This document shows, piece by piece, positions 1 to 8,242 of a stretch of DNA of 42,539 nucleotides. Both the position numbers and the translations under genes were made by a program. Position 1 is the stretch's first letter, and each line of letters starts with the position of its first letter. The stretch spans positions 1 through 42,539 of the forward strand of contig DHHB01000033.1 in assembly GCA_002403075.1 (NCBI GenBank), written 5' to 3'. This DNA is from a bacterium UBP1_UBA4783. Lineage in GTDB: Bacteria > Krumholzibacteriota > Krumholzibacteriia > Krumholzibacteriales > Krumholzibacteriaceae. The notes under the pieces are model-generated. The model did no database searches, was not told where the DNA came from, and worked only from the letters and a program-made list of their open reading frames with translations.

Positions 1-227
1 ACGTGTACGCGATTCTGAACGCCGGAGCCGCGACGGCCTGCACGTACGACACCCTGACGATCATCGCGTGGGTCGAAGACGCGTATGACACCTGCGTTCA
101 GGTCATCCACGTCGTCGAGCCCGAGCCGGTGCCGCTCTTCACGGTTCCGGTCGTGACGATCCTCGTGCTCGCGCTCATTCTCGCCGCCGCGGTTTTCATG
201 CGCCGCCGCGCGGCCGCCCGGGCGTAG
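1..227 (+). CDS. C-terminal end of a surface protein with an exosortase-type sorting tail (partial)
   Basis: Only the last 75 or so codons are present; the gene runs in from the left edge, reading in the frame that starts at base 3. The visible part ends with a Pro/Val stretch (EPEPVPLFTVP), about 20 hydrophobic residues and a basic tail (MRRRAAARA). That motif, membrane helix and Arg cluster is the three-part layout of exosortase sorting signals (PEP-CTERM, IPTLxxWG-CTERM). The motif does not match either consensus exactly. The next gene downstream is an exosortase, so this protein is a likely substrate: exported, cut near the Pro-rich motif and anchored in the envelope. Two Cys lie upstream of the tail. 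The function of the mature protein cannot be judged from this fragment. Confidence 0.6.
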   Translation, partial: VYAILNAGAATACTYDTLTIIAWVEDAYDTCVQVIHVVEPEPVPLFTVPVVTILVLALILAAAVFMRRRAAARA

Positions 228-276
228 CAGCGAGCCTATAACCGTTTGAGAAGAGTCGCTCGCAGAGAGTAACTCG

Positions 277-834
277 TTGGGCCAGGAAAAGAAGCCAGAA
301 GTCGAAGAAAAGAAGAAGCCGGGAGGACGGTCCTTCCGGAAAGAGTTTGCGCTCTTCCTTGTTCTCTTCTTCCTCATCTGGCTTCTTTCCTATTTTCTCA
401 CGAGGCGGCTCCCCGGCGCGGTCGACGGATTCAACGTCGTGGTGGCCCGGGAGGTCGCCTGGTTCCTCGATCTCCTCGGCTACCGCTACACGATGGACGG
501 CTCCATCCTCACCTTCTACACGGCGCACGGCGGCCAGCGGATGGAGGTCATCCCCGAGTGCACGGGGCTCTATACGACCTTCATCTACGTCGCGATCATC
601 GGCGCGTTTCCCGCGCGGATCGGCGAAAAGCTCGCCGGGCTCGTGATCGGCGTGCCGGCGATCCACGCGCTCAACCTCGCGCGGATGGTTTTCATATCCC
701 TCGTGCTCATCCACCGGCCCGACCTCTTCACCTTCTTCCACGGATACCTCTGGCAGGTGGGCTTCGTGATCTTCATGCTGCTTCTCGTGATCGTGTGGAT
801 GTGGAAAATCGTGAAGCCGCGGACGGCGGGGTGA
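277..834 (+). CDS. Exosortase/archaeosortase family transpeptidase (XrtH-like)
   Basis: A 185-residue integral membrane protein, near the size of short exosortases. After a Lys/Glu-rich cytoplasmic start it has about four to five hydrophobic segments (first at residues 24-42, others about 100-125, 128-146 and 158-176). The three family catalytic residues are visible: Cys95 in IPECTGLY, Arg136 in NLARM and His155 in FFHGYLWQ. Members cleave C-terminal sorting signals of exported proteins and attach or release them at the inner membrane. The start is TTG at 277, with GAGAG a few bases upstream; I see no better start. It lies 49 bp after a gene with a sorting tail and 6 bp before a second membrane gene. 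XrtH is the closest subtype I can think of, from size and the partner gene; subtype confidence is modest. Confidence 0.85.
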   Translation: MGQEKKPEVEEKKKPGGRSFRKEFALFLVLFFLIWLLSYFLTRRLPGAVDGFNVVVAREVAWFLDLLGYRYTMDGSILTFYTAHGGQRMEVIPECTGLYTTFIYVAIIGAFPARIGEKLAGLVIGVPAIHALNLARMVFISLVLIHRPDLFTFFHGYLWQVGFVIFMLLLVIVWMWKIVKPRTAG

Positions 835-840
835 CGCTCG

Positions 841-1347
841 ATGGCCGACGACAAACGGGATACGCCGGCGGGCGCGCGGGAGGTTCTCGCGTTCTTTCTG
901 CGGTTCCTCGCGATCTCCGTCGCGCTCTACCTCGTTTTCTACCTGCTCGCGGGAAGGTACTGGGTCCGGCTCGTCGTCCTCGTCGCGGGTCCGATGCTTT
1001 CCGCGTTCGGGCACGACATCGTGCTGGAGACGGCGATGAAGATCGCCGAGGAGATCTCCCTCAATCCGCTCGTCTTCCTGTCTCTCATCGCCGCGGTGGG
1101 GCGCGTTCCATGGGCCGTGAAGCTCCGCGGGGCCGCGATCGGAACCGCGATCCTCGTCGTCGCGAACGCGCTGACCGTGACGTTCGCCTTCGTCGCGAGC
1201 TATCGGGGAAGCGAGGGATGGTGGACGGGAACGGAGCTTCTCAACCTCACGAACAACTTCTTCGTGCCGATCCTCCTCTGGCTCGTGCTGCTCCCCGTGA
1301 GATCGGCGTTCCCTTTCCTGCGCCGCTTCGGCGGTAACGACGCATGA
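841..1347 (+). CDS. Exosortase-associated integral membrane protein
   Basis: A 168-residue protein with about four predicted membrane segments (roughly residues 15-35, 42-58, 72-84 and 100-122) and a further hydrophobic stretch near 140-155. It starts 6 bp after the exosortase stop and is probably co-transcribed and translated with it. Small membrane proteins of this kind accompany exosortase H in other genomes (exosortase H-associated membrane protein); I place it there by position and topology, not by a diagnostic motif. No catalytic residues are evident. It may stabilise the sortase or present substrate. Its last 101 bp overlap the 3' end of the opposite-strand acetyltransferase gene, so the two genes converge with true overlap unless that gene ends earlier. 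Confidence 0.6.
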   Translation: MADDKRDTPAGAREVLAFFLRFLAISVALYLVFYLLAGRYWVRLVVLVAGPMLSAFGHDIVLETAMKIAEEISLNPLVFLSLIAAVGRVPWAVKLRGAAIGTAILVVANALTVTFAFVASYRGSEGWWTGTELLNLTNNFFVPILLWLVLLPVRSAFPFLRRFGGNDA

Positions 1348-1894
1348 CGGGACGCGCCGGCGAGCGGCGCGCCGCCTCGACGAACCCCTCCCCCTCGAAC
1401 GACGACGCGATCCCCGTCCACGCGAAGGCGTCGGGCATCGAGCCCCGGCGCGGATCCACGGGATAGGCCTCGACGGCGGGCGCCCCTTCGTCGAACGCCC
1501 GTCGGACGGCGGCGGCGATGAGCGCCCGCGTGATCCCGCGGCGCCGCCACGGCCGCGCGATGAAGAAGCATACGATCGACCAGACGGGGAGATCGTCGAC
1601 GCGGCGCAGCACGCGCGAGCGCTCGAGCACGGGGAAGCGCTCCCGCGGCCCGACGCAGCACCAGCCGACGGGGGTTTTCCCGCTGTAGGCTATGAGACCG
1701 GGGATCTCGCCGGAGGCGACGATGCGGCGGAAGGCGCGCCGGTTGCCGGGGCCCTTCCTCTCGTCGAACTCGCGGCGGGGGATCCGCCACCACATGCACC
1801 AGCAGCCGCCGCAGGCGCCCCGGGGGCCGAAGAGCAGGACGACGTCGTTCCAGCGGTCCGGCGTGAGCGGACGTATCTCGACGCGATCTTCCAT
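1247..1894 (-). CDS. GNAT family N-acetyltransferase
   Basis: A 215-residue protein. An N-terminal GGCWCMWWR motif is followed by the GNAT core: a beta strand with VGWCCVGPRERFP (about 75-88), then VCFFIARPWRRRGI (about 108-121), whose RRRGI resembles the acetyl-CoA pyrophosphate loop, then a helix and YPVDPRR. The family moves an acetyl group from acetyl-CoA to an amine; the substrate is unknown. Recognisable homology seems to end near RPVMRRYRR (about base 1330). The last ~35 residues are Gly/Ala/Arg/Ser-rich and overlap the convergent membrane protein gene. They may be a genuine read-out tail, or the result of a lost stop codon or sequencing error. The gene starts one base after the cysS stop, so it is the last gene of that run. 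Confidence 0.75.
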   Translation of the reverse strand: MEDRVEIRPLTPDRWNDVVLLFGPRGACGGCWCMWWRIPRREFDERKGPGNRRAFRRIVASGEIPGLIAYSGKTPVGWCCVGPRERFPVLERSRVLRRVDDLPVWSIVCFFIARPWRRRGITRALIAAAVRRAFDEGAPAVEAYPVDPRRGSMPDAFAWTGIASSFEGEGFVEAARRSPARPVMRRYRRSGAGKGTPISRGAARARGGSARRSCS

Positions 1895-1895
1895 G

Positions 1896-3335
1896 TCAGC
1901 GAGCCGGCTTTACGAGGGGCCCCGCCGGCCTGTCTTCTATGACGAATCCGAGCGCGGCCACGCGGCCTCGCAGCTCGTCGGCGCGCTTCCAGTCCTTGGC
2001 CTTGCGCGCCGCCTCGCGCTCGGCGACGAGAGCGGAGACCTCGGGCGGGATCTCGCGGCCCGCCTTGGGAAGCCCGCCCTTGAAGAGGCCGAGGATGCGG
2101 TCGAAGGTTTCGAAGGCGCCGCGCGCTTTTTCGAAGGCCTCGAACGACGGAACTTCCGCGCCGTTCCCCTCCGCGCGGATCCGGTTCAGCTCGCGCACGA
2201 GGCGGAAGACGTGGCCGACGGCCTCGCCGCTGTTGAAATCGTCGTCCATCGCATCGAGAAACGCCGCGACCGCCTCGTCCGTGAACGCGATGAGGCGCGA
2301 CGACTCGGGGGAGACCGCCGCGTTCTGCGCGCCCCGCGGGCTCTCGAGCCGCTCGTCGATCCAGACGCAGACGTTCCGTATCCGCTCGAGCCCCGCCTCC
2401 GCCTCCCGGAGCCGCTCGCGGCTGAACTCGGTGCTGCTGCGGAAATGCGTGGAGAGGAGGTAGAACCGCACGACCTCGCCGGAGAACTCCTTGACGATGT
2501 CCTCGATCGCGAAGAAATGCCCGGTCGATTTCGACATCTTCTCGCCGCGGAGGTTGAGGAGACCGTTGTGCATCCAATAGCGGATGAACTGCTTTCCGGT
2601 CGCGGCCTCGCTCTGGGCGATTTCGTTCTCGTGGTGGGGGAAGACGAGGTCCTGTCCGCCGCCGTGCATGTCGATCGTCGTCCCGAGGTACTTCATCGAC
2701 ATGGCGGAGCATTCGATGTGCCAGCCGGGCCGTCCCATCCCCCACGGGCTCTCCCACGCGGGCTCCCCCTCCTTCGCCGCCTTCCAGAGGGTGAAGTCGA
2801 GCGGGTCTTCCTTCGCTTCGCCGACGTCGATGCGGGCGCCGCTCACGAGCTCGTCGACGTTGCGCTTCGAGAGACGCCCGTAGCGGGAGAAGTTGCGCAC
2901 GCGATAATACACGTCGCCGCCGACCGCGTAGGCGAACCCCTTCTCTTCGAGCGTCCGGATGAGCGCCACGATATCGCCGATGTGCTCGGTCGCGAGCGGG
3001 TACACGTCCGCGCGCATGATGTTGAGCTCCTCGGCGTACGTGAAATACTCTTTCATGTTCCGCTCGGCGATCGTCCGGTAGTCGACCCCCTCCTCGTTCG
3101 CCTTGGCGATGATCTTGTCGTCGATGTCGGTGAAGTTCTGCACGTAGGTGACCTTGAACCCCTTGAACAGGAGATACCGGCGTATCATGTCGCCGGCGAC
3201 GAACGCGAGCATGTGGCCGATGTGCGGCTTGTCCTGCACGGTCATGCCGCAGAAGTAGATGCCGGCGGTCCCCGACGTGACGGGCGCGAACTCCTCCTTG
3301 CGGCCGCGGAGCGTGTCGTACACCTTGAGAGCCAT
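1896..3335 (-). CDS. cysS: Cysteine--tRNA ligase
   Basis: Class I aminoacyl-tRNA synthetase, 479 residues, the normal length. It charges tRNA-Cys with cysteine using ATP. The zinc and substrate site Cys29 lies in IYFCGMT, the HIGH motif is at 38-41, a second conserved Cys is in WHIECSAM, and HHENEIAQSE and GEKMSKSTGH (the KMSKS loop) follow in order. The C-terminal helical DALR-type region is present. The start is ATG with AAAGGAAC upstream. It lies 65 bp after the M42 peptidase gene and directly before the GNAT gene, all on the same strand, so it probably belongs to the long minus-strand operon. Confidence 0.97.
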   Translation of the reverse strand: MALKVYDTLRGRKEEFAPVTSGTAGIYFCGMTVQDKPHIGHMLAFVAGDMIRRYLLFKGFKVTYVQNFTDIDDKIIAKANEEGVDYRTIAERNMKEYFTYAEELNIMRADVYPLATEHIGDIVALIRTLEEKGFAYAVGGDVYYRVRNFSRYGRLSKRNVDELVSGARIDVGEAKEDPLDFTLWKAAKEGEPAWESPWGMGRPGWHIECSAMSMKYLGTTIDMHGGGQDLVFPHHENEIAQSEAATGKQFIRYWMHNGLLNLRGEKMSKSTGHFFAIEDIVKEFSGEVVRFYLLSTHFRSSTEFSRERLREAEAGLERIRNVCVWIDERLESPRGAQNAAVSPESSRLIAFTDEAVAAFLDAMDDDFNSGEAVGHVFRLVRELNRIRAEGNGAEVPSFEAFEKARGAFETFDRILGLFKGGLPKAGREIPPEVSALVAEREAARKAKDWKRADELRGRVAALGFVIEDRPAGPLVKPAR

Positions 3336-3400
3336 TCGCGGTTCCTTTCGGTCGCGTGCGCCCCGCCGGCCCGATCGCGGGCCGCGGGAGCGCCGTCATG

Positions 3401-4459
3401 CTAGGCGAACGCGGCGACGGTCTTCGCGTCGAGGGTCTTCACGACCTCGACGACGAGCTTCACCGCCGCGTCGAAATCGCGGCGGCAGACGATCCCCGCC
3501 GCGCTGTGGATGTGCCTCGCGGGCACGCCCACGACGATCGTCGGCACGCCACGGGCGTTGAGATGGACGCGCCCGCCGTCCGTCCCCCCGAAGGGGACGG
3601 CGCTCAGCTGGTACGGAATCTTGTTCCGGCGCGCGACCGCGATGACGTGATCGCGGAGCTTCGTGTTCGGAATGAGGGTGGCGTCATAGACGCAGATGGA
3701 GACGCCCTCCCCGAGCCTGCCCGGGCTCTCGGCCGCCGAACCCGGCGTGTCCTGCGCGACGTCGACCTCGAGAACGAGGCACACGTCGGGGTTGGTCTGA
3801 CGGCCGCTCGTCGCGGCGCCCCTGATGCCGACCTCCTCCTGCACCGTGCCGACGCCGAAGACGGCGTTCCGCCGCTTCGCCGCGGCGAGCGCGCGCATCG
3901 CCTCGACGAGCATCGCGCACCCGGCGCGGTCGTCCCACGCCTTGGCCATGTAGGCTCCGCCCGGAAGGACGGTGAACGGGAACAGGGGCGCCACGGGGTC
4001 GCCGGGACGGATCCCCAGCGCGTCGGGCTTTTTCTTGCCGAAGAGACCGACGTCGATAAAGAGATCCTTCGCCTTGAACGGGCCCTTGCGCTCCTCCTCC
4101 TCCATCTCGAAGGGGTTCTTCGACGCGACGACGCCCGGCACGTCGCCGCGGGAGGTCCGGATGCTCACCGGGAGCCCGATCATCCGCGGCCCCCACCATC
4201 CCCCGAGAGGATTGAAACGGACGAAGCCGCCGGTGAAATGGGAAACCATGAAACCGACTTCGTCCATGTGCGCGGCGAGCATGACGCGCGGCCCGTCGGA
4301 TCCTCCCGCGAGGCGCGAGATCACCGATCCGAGGCGGTCCTTCTCGATGGCGGCGATCGGCGAGAGATGCCGGGCGAGCAGCGCCGCCACGTCCCCCTCG
4401 AATCCGCTCACTCCCTGCGTCTCGGTGAACTCTTTCATCATCATCTCGATACGATCCAT
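3401..4459 (-). CDS. M42 family metallopeptidase (glutamyl aminopeptidase / endoglucanase-M type)
   Basis: A 352-residue cytosolic aminopeptidase of the M42 (TET-like) family, expected to form large hollow oligomers that trim peptides. Two-metal-site residues appear in order: His64 in AAHMDE, Asp176 in AWDDRAG, Glu208-Glu209 in VQEEVG, Asp233 in EVDVA and a late His in RHIHSAAG. The start is ATG at 4459 because TAAAGGAGCACGC, a strong ribosome site that includes the ddl stop, sits just upstream; a longer open frame that runs back into ddl has no support. It lies 11 bp after ddl, which suggests joint expression but not necessarily a shared pathway. Substrate specificity cannot be read from sequence. 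Confidence 0.92.
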   Translation of the reverse strand: MDRIEMMMKEFTETQGVSGFEGDVAALLARHLSPIAAIEKDRLGSVISRLAGGSDGPRVMLAAHMDEVGFMVSHFTGGFVRFNPLGGWWGPRMIGLPVSIRTSRGDVPGVVASKNPFEMEEEERKGPFKAKDLFIDVGLFGKKKPDALGIRPGDPVAPLFPFTVLPGGAYMAKAWDDRAGCAMLVEAMRALAAAKRRNAVFGVGTVQEEVGIRGAATSGRQTNPDVCLVLEVDVAQDTPGSAAESPGRLGEGVSICVYDATLIPNTKLRDHVIAVARRNKIPYQLSAVPFGGTDGGRVHLNARGVPTIVVGVPARHIHSAAGIVCRRDFDAAVKLVVEVVKTLDAKTVAAFA

Positions 4460-4470
4460 CGCGTGCTCCT

Positions 4471-5484
4471 TTACCGCTTCCTGGCGAGCGCCATCCGGCA
4501 GATCCGCTCGACGAGCTCCTCGAATCCGATCCCCGCCGCGCGGGCCGCCATGGGAACGAGCGAAAGCTCCGTCATGCCGGGCAGCGTGTTGACCTCGAGA
4601 CAGAACGGCTCTCCCCCGGGGGACAGCCGGAAATCGACCCGCGCGTAATCGCGGCAGGCGAGCGCTTCGAACGCCCGCGCCGCGTGCCGCCTGACGAGCG
4701 CCGCCGTCCGCTCGTCGACGTCGGCCGGGGCGAAATAGCGGCTCGATCCCTTCTGGTATTTTCTCCGGTAATCGTAGAAACCGCCCTCGGGCACGATCTC
4801 GACGAGCGGCAGCGCCTCGCCTCCGAGGATCGCCGCCGTGAGCTCGCGCCCCGGCACGTACCGCTCCACGACGCATTCGCCGCCGTAGCACGAGGCGCCG
4901 CGGAGCGCCTCGCCGAGACCCGCCTCGTCCGTCACGTACGAGAAGCCGACGCTCGAGCCCTGACAGTTCGGCTTGACGACGACGGGAAGGCCGAGATCCC
5001 GGACGATCGCGGCGGCGGCGCGGTCGATCGCGTCCGCGGAAGCGGCGTCGACGAGCAGATGCGGCGCCGTCGGCACGCCCGCCTCGCGGAACAGCGCTTT
5101 CGAGCGGTCCTTGTTCATCGCGAGCGCGCTGCCGAGCACGCCCGATCCCGTGTACGCGAGCCCCGCCGCCTCGAGGAGCGCCTGCACGACGCCGTCCTCG
5201 CCCCACACGCCGTGCAGCGCGTTCATGACGACGTCCGCTTCCCGGACGGGGGCTGCGTGGAGCCACGCGAATACCTCCTCGGGCCTGAGAGGGGCGGGGC
5301 GCTCCGGCGGCCTCTCCCCGATGCGCGTCTCCCCCGGCTCGGCCGGCGTTCCGGGCGGCATCGCCGGATCGACCGCGGCGGCGGCGTGGCCGCGCGCGCG
5401 AAGCGCCTTGATGACCGCGGCGCCGCTCGCGAGCGACACGTCCCGCTCGGGGGAATCGCCCCCGAGGAGCACTGCGACCTTCAT
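4471..5484 (-). CDS. ddl: D-alanine--D-alanine ligase
   Basis: ATP-grasp ligase of 337 residues that joins two D-alanines for peptidoglycan precursor synthesis in the cytosol. Family landmarks: N-terminal VLLGGDSPERDVSLASG, the HGVWGEDG loop, the PYTGSG-like AYTGSGVLGSALAMNKD segment, VVVKPNCQGSSVG (ATP-binding Lys), and C-terminal DYARVDFRL with CLEVNTLPGMTE, where Glu and Asn bind Mg. The start is ATG with AAAGGACG upstream. It follows gltX by 25 bp and precedes the M42 peptidase gene. MurA is the other cell-wall enzyme in the window. No sign of the Tyr-to-Phe change that marks D-Ala-D-Lac ligases was looked for in detail. Confidence 0.95.
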   Translation of the reverse strand: MKVAVLLGGDSPERDVSLASGAAVIKALRARGHAAAAVDPAMPPGTPAEPGETRIGERPPERPAPLRPEEVFAWLHAAPVREADVVMNALHGVWGEDGVVQALLEAAGLAYTGSGVLGSALAMNKDRSKALFREAGVPTAPHLLVDAASADAIDRAAAAIVRDLGLPVVVKPNCQGSSVGFSYVTDEAGLGEALRGASCYGGECVVERYVPGRELTAAILGGEALPLVEIVPEGGFYDYRRKYQKGSSRYFAPADVDERTAALVRRHAARAFEALACRDYARVDFRLSPGGEPFCLEVNTLPGMTELSLVPMAARAAGIGFEELVERICRMALARKR

Positions 5485-5509
5485 GGACGTCCTTTCGATA
5501 TCGTTTCCG

Positions 5510-6949
5510 TCACGACGAGACGCTCCGCGCGGCGGCCCGCAGACACGAGAGCACGTCGTCGCGCCCCCGTATCTCCATCACGCGGGCGAGATCGGGCCCG
5601 TGCAGCGACCCGGTCACCGCCGCCCGGAGCGGCATGTACAGTGTCTTTCCCTTTCGTCCGGCGCGCGCGCCGAACGCCTTCACGGCCGCGGCGATCGCGG
5701 GCGCGCTCCAATCGAGCGCGCCGCCGAGCGATTCGGCGGCGGGGGCGAAGATCTCCCCCGCTCCGCGCACCGCCTCGAGCGCCTCGCCGGCGATCTCCGG
5801 GACGCCCGGCCGGAACGGCTTCGTCTCCTCCGCGAGGCGCGAGAAGCACGGCAGGTTCTCGGCGGCTATATCGAATATCTCCCTCAGCCGCTCGCGCGGA
5901 TACGCGTCGCGGATCTCCGCCGGAACATACGCCAGCGCCTCCTCGAAATACCGCGCCGCGCCGCCGCGGCGGATGTGGCTCGCGGCGACCCAGTCGAGCT
6001 TGACCTCGTCGAAAACGCCGGGGCTCGGAGAGACCCGCTCGAGCGTGAACTCGCGGATGAGATCCTCGATTTCGAGTATCTCGCCGCCCTCGGGCGGCGA
6101 CCACCCGAGAAAGGCGAGGTAGTTGACGATCGCTTCGGCGGGGTAGCCGCGCTCGCGGAAATCGCTCACGTTCGGCGCTCCGTGCCGCTTGCTCAGCTTC
6201 GAGCGGTCCGCCCCGAGGATGAGCGGCAGATGCGCGAACAGCGGCTTCGGAAGGCCCATCGCCTCGTAGAGGAGCAGCTGGCGCAGGGTGTTCGACAGAT
6301 GCTCCTCGCCGCGGATCACGTGCGTGATCCCCATGAGCGCGTCGTCGACGACCGCGGCGAAGTTGTACACGGGAAGTCCGTTCGATCGGAGCACGACGAA
6401 ATCCCCCACCATGCCGGCGGGAAACGAGACCTCGCCGCGGATGATGTCGGAGAGCCGCCGCTCGCGGGAATCGCCGACGTGAAACCGGATGCTCTCCGGG
6501 CGGCCCTCGGCGCGCGCCCGCTCGCGCTCCGCCTCGCCGAGGGAGCGGCAAGCGCCGTCGTACCGCGGCGCGAGCCCCGCCGCGAGCCGTTCCTGCCGTT
6601 TTCGGGCGAGCTCCCCGTCGGCGCAAAAGCACGGATAGGCCTTTCCCGCGGCGAGCAGACGCTCCGCCGCGGCGCGGTAGAGGGCCGCGCGCTCGGATTG
6701 CCGGTAGGGTCCCGCGGGGCCGCCGCGGCCCGGACCCTCGTCCCACGTGAGCCCGAGCCACGCCAGATCCTCGACGAGTTCGTTCTCGAGGCCGCGCTCC
6801 GAGCGCTCGAGATCCGTGTCCTCGATGCGGAGTATGAAGGAGCCCCCCTCGCGGCGGGCGAAGAGCCAGTTGAAAAGAGCGGTGCGGGCGCCTCCCAGAT
6901 GGAGGTGTCCGGTCGGGCTCGGGGCGAATCTCACGCGGACATCCGCCAC
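5510..6949 (-). CDS. gltX: Glutamate--tRNA ligase
   Basis: Class I synthetase of 479 residues, standard length. It begins RVRFAPSPTGHLHLGGART, the family's HIGH-equivalent signature, and has the KLSKRHGAPN motif (KMSKS equivalent) near residue 245. It charges tRNA-Glu and, in lineages without GlnRS, also mischarges tRNA-Gln; no GlnRS gene is in this window. The start codon is GTG at 6949, placed directly after the TGA of ispF (TGA then GTG with no gap), so translation is likely coupled. A Cys pair in PCFCADGEL (about 105-109) fits the zinc-binding region of some GluRS. Confidence 0.97.
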   Translation of the reverse strand: MADVRVRFAPSPTGHLHLGGARTALFNWLFARREGGSFILRIEDTDLERSERGLENELVEDLAWLGLTWDEGPGRGGPAGPYRQSERAALYRAAAERLLAAGKAYPCFCADGELARKRQERLAAGLAPRYDGACRSLGEAERERARAEGRPESIRFHVGDSRERRLSDIIRGEVSFPAGMVGDFVVLRSNGLPVYNFAAVVDDALMGITHVIRGEEHLSNTLRQLLLYEAMGLPKPLFAHLPLILGADRSKLSKRHGAPNVSDFRERGYPAEAIVNYLAFLGWSPPEGGEILEIEDLIREFTLERVSPSPGVFDEVKLDWVAASHIRRGGAARYFEEALAYVPAEIRDAYPRERLREIFDIAAENLPCFSRLAEETKPFRPGVPEIAGEALEAVRGAGEIFAPAAESLGGALDWSAPAIAAAVKAFGARAGRKGKTLYMPLRAAVTGSLHGPDLARVMEIRGRDDVLSCLRAAARSVSS

Positions 6950-7468
6950 TCAGCGTCCCTCCTCGGGCCCGGGCGGAGCTCCCGGAGCCTCGGCCCGCTC
7001 GACGAGAACGACCGCCTCGGCGGCGATCGCGAGCTTCTCTCCCACGGGGCCGAGCCCCTCCCCCCGCGTCGCCTTGATCGAAACGAGGCCGGGGTCGACC
7101 CCCATGGCGCCCGCCATCGCGCGGGCCATCGCCGCGCGGTGCGGCGCGATCTTCGGCTCCTCGGCGTGAACGACGCAGTCGGCGTTCACGAGCCGGAATC
7201 CGGCCGCTCCCACCATCGCGGCGACGCGCTCGAGGATGCCGAGGCTCGGCGCGTCCTTCCATTCGGGCGTCTCCGGAAAATGCGCGCCGAGGTCCCCGAG
7301 GTTCGCCGCGCCGAGGAGCGCGTCGCAGAGGGCGTGAACGAGCGCGTCCGCGTCCGAGTGCCCCGCGAGTCCGCGCGGGTGGTCGATGCGCAGACCGCCG
7401 AGAACGAGCGCCCGCCCCTCGACGAGGGGATGGACGTCATAGCCGATGCCGATGCGAAATGAGCCCAT
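6950..7468 (-). CDS. ispF: 2-C-methyl-D-erythritol 2,4-cyclodiphosphate synthase
   Basis: Fifth enzyme of the MEP isoprenoid pathway; it closes CDP-ME 2-phosphate to MEcPP and releases CMP. The 172-residue protein has the metal ligands Asp11 and His13 in GYDVHP and His45 in HSDADALVHA, then GDLGAHFP and the C-terminal IKATRGEGLGPVG block. About 15 extra residues rich in Ala, Pro and Gly follow the usual end (family about 157). It is 36 bp downstream of ispD, the common ispD-ispF pairing, and its stop codon abuts the gltX start. Confidence 0.96.
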   Translation of the reverse strand: MGSFRIGIGYDVHPLVEGRALVLGGLRIDHPRGLAGHSDADALVHALCDALLGAANLGDLGAHFPETPEWKDAPSLGILERVAAMVGAAGFRLVNADCVVHAEEPKIAPHRAAMARAMAGAMGVDPGLVSIKATRGEGLGPVGEKLAIAAEAVVLVERAEAPGAPPGPEEGR

Positions 7469-7504
7469 GCCGTTTCCGGATCCCGAATCGGGCGGGAGGC
7501 GGCG

Positions 7505-8227
7505 TCATTCTTCGCCGCGGGGAGGAAGCTCGAGCCGCCGCCCCGAGAGAAAGCTCCCCATGATCTCGAGATCTTCCTTGACCGTGACCTTGATGTTCCA
7601 GACCTCTCCCTCGACGACCTTCACCGGATATCCCGCCTGGAGCACGAGGGAGCTCTCGTCGGTCGCCGTGCGCACCGCTTCGCCGGCGAGGCGCAGCGCC
7701 TTCGAGATCACGTCGAAGCGGAAGGCCTGCGGTGTCTGGATGCCGACGACGCGCTCGCGCGGGACGATCCCCTCGAGGACGTCGTCCCGCAGGCGCGCGA
7801 GCGTCTCGACGACTTGAAGGGCGGGAACCGCCGCCCCGTGCTCGCGAGCGGCCGCGGCGACCCGCTCGATGAGCTGCGCGGAAACCATCGGACGGCAGGC
7901 GTCGTGAACGAGAACGATATCCGCCCCCTCGACGGAGGCGAGACCGATCGCGACCGATTCCTGCCGGGTCTCGCCTCCGGCGAGAACGCGGACGGGCGCG
8001 CCGGGAACGGCCTCGGCGATCTCGCGGGCCGCCTCGTCCTCCCAGCCGGCCGGAACCATGACGACGTACTCGGCGATCGAGCCCCACGCGTCGAGCGCGC
8101 GGAGCGACCACGCGAGCAACGGCCGCCCCTCGACGGGGTAAAAGCTCTTCGGCATCTCGCGCCCGAAGCGAACGCCTCTCCCCGCCGCGGCGACGACGCA
8201 CACGATCCTCTCGTTCGATCCGGACAT
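7505..8227 (-). CDS. ispD: 2-C-methyl-D-erythritol 4-phosphate cytidylyltransferase
   Basis: Third MEP-pathway step: it joins CTP and MEP to give CDP-ME. The 240-residue protein carries the nucleotide-binding AAAGRGVRFG loop at 13-22, PKSFYPVEGRPLL in place of the usual PKQY..L, GGETRQESV, VLVHDACRP with the catalytic-region Asp, and IQTPQAF followed by TDESSL. The C-terminal VKVVEGEVWNIKVT matches the family's GxxxNxKIT end. It starts 15 bp after mlaD and precedes ispF. A larger open frame overlapping it and mlaD is a shadow. Confidence 0.96.
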   Translation of the reverse strand: MSGSNERIVCVVAAAGRGVRFGREMPKSFYPVEGRPLLAWSLRALDAWGSIAEYVVMVPAGWEDEAAREIAEAVPGAPVRVLAGGETRQESVAIGLASVEGADIVLVHDACRPMVSAQLIERVAAAAREHGAAVPALQVVETLARLRDDVLEGIVPRERVVGIQTPQAFRFDVISKALRLAGEAVRTATDESSLVLQAGYPVKVVEGEVWNIKVTVKEDLEIMGSFLSGRRLELPPRGEE

Positions 8228-8242
8228 CGCCGCCTCCCGTGT

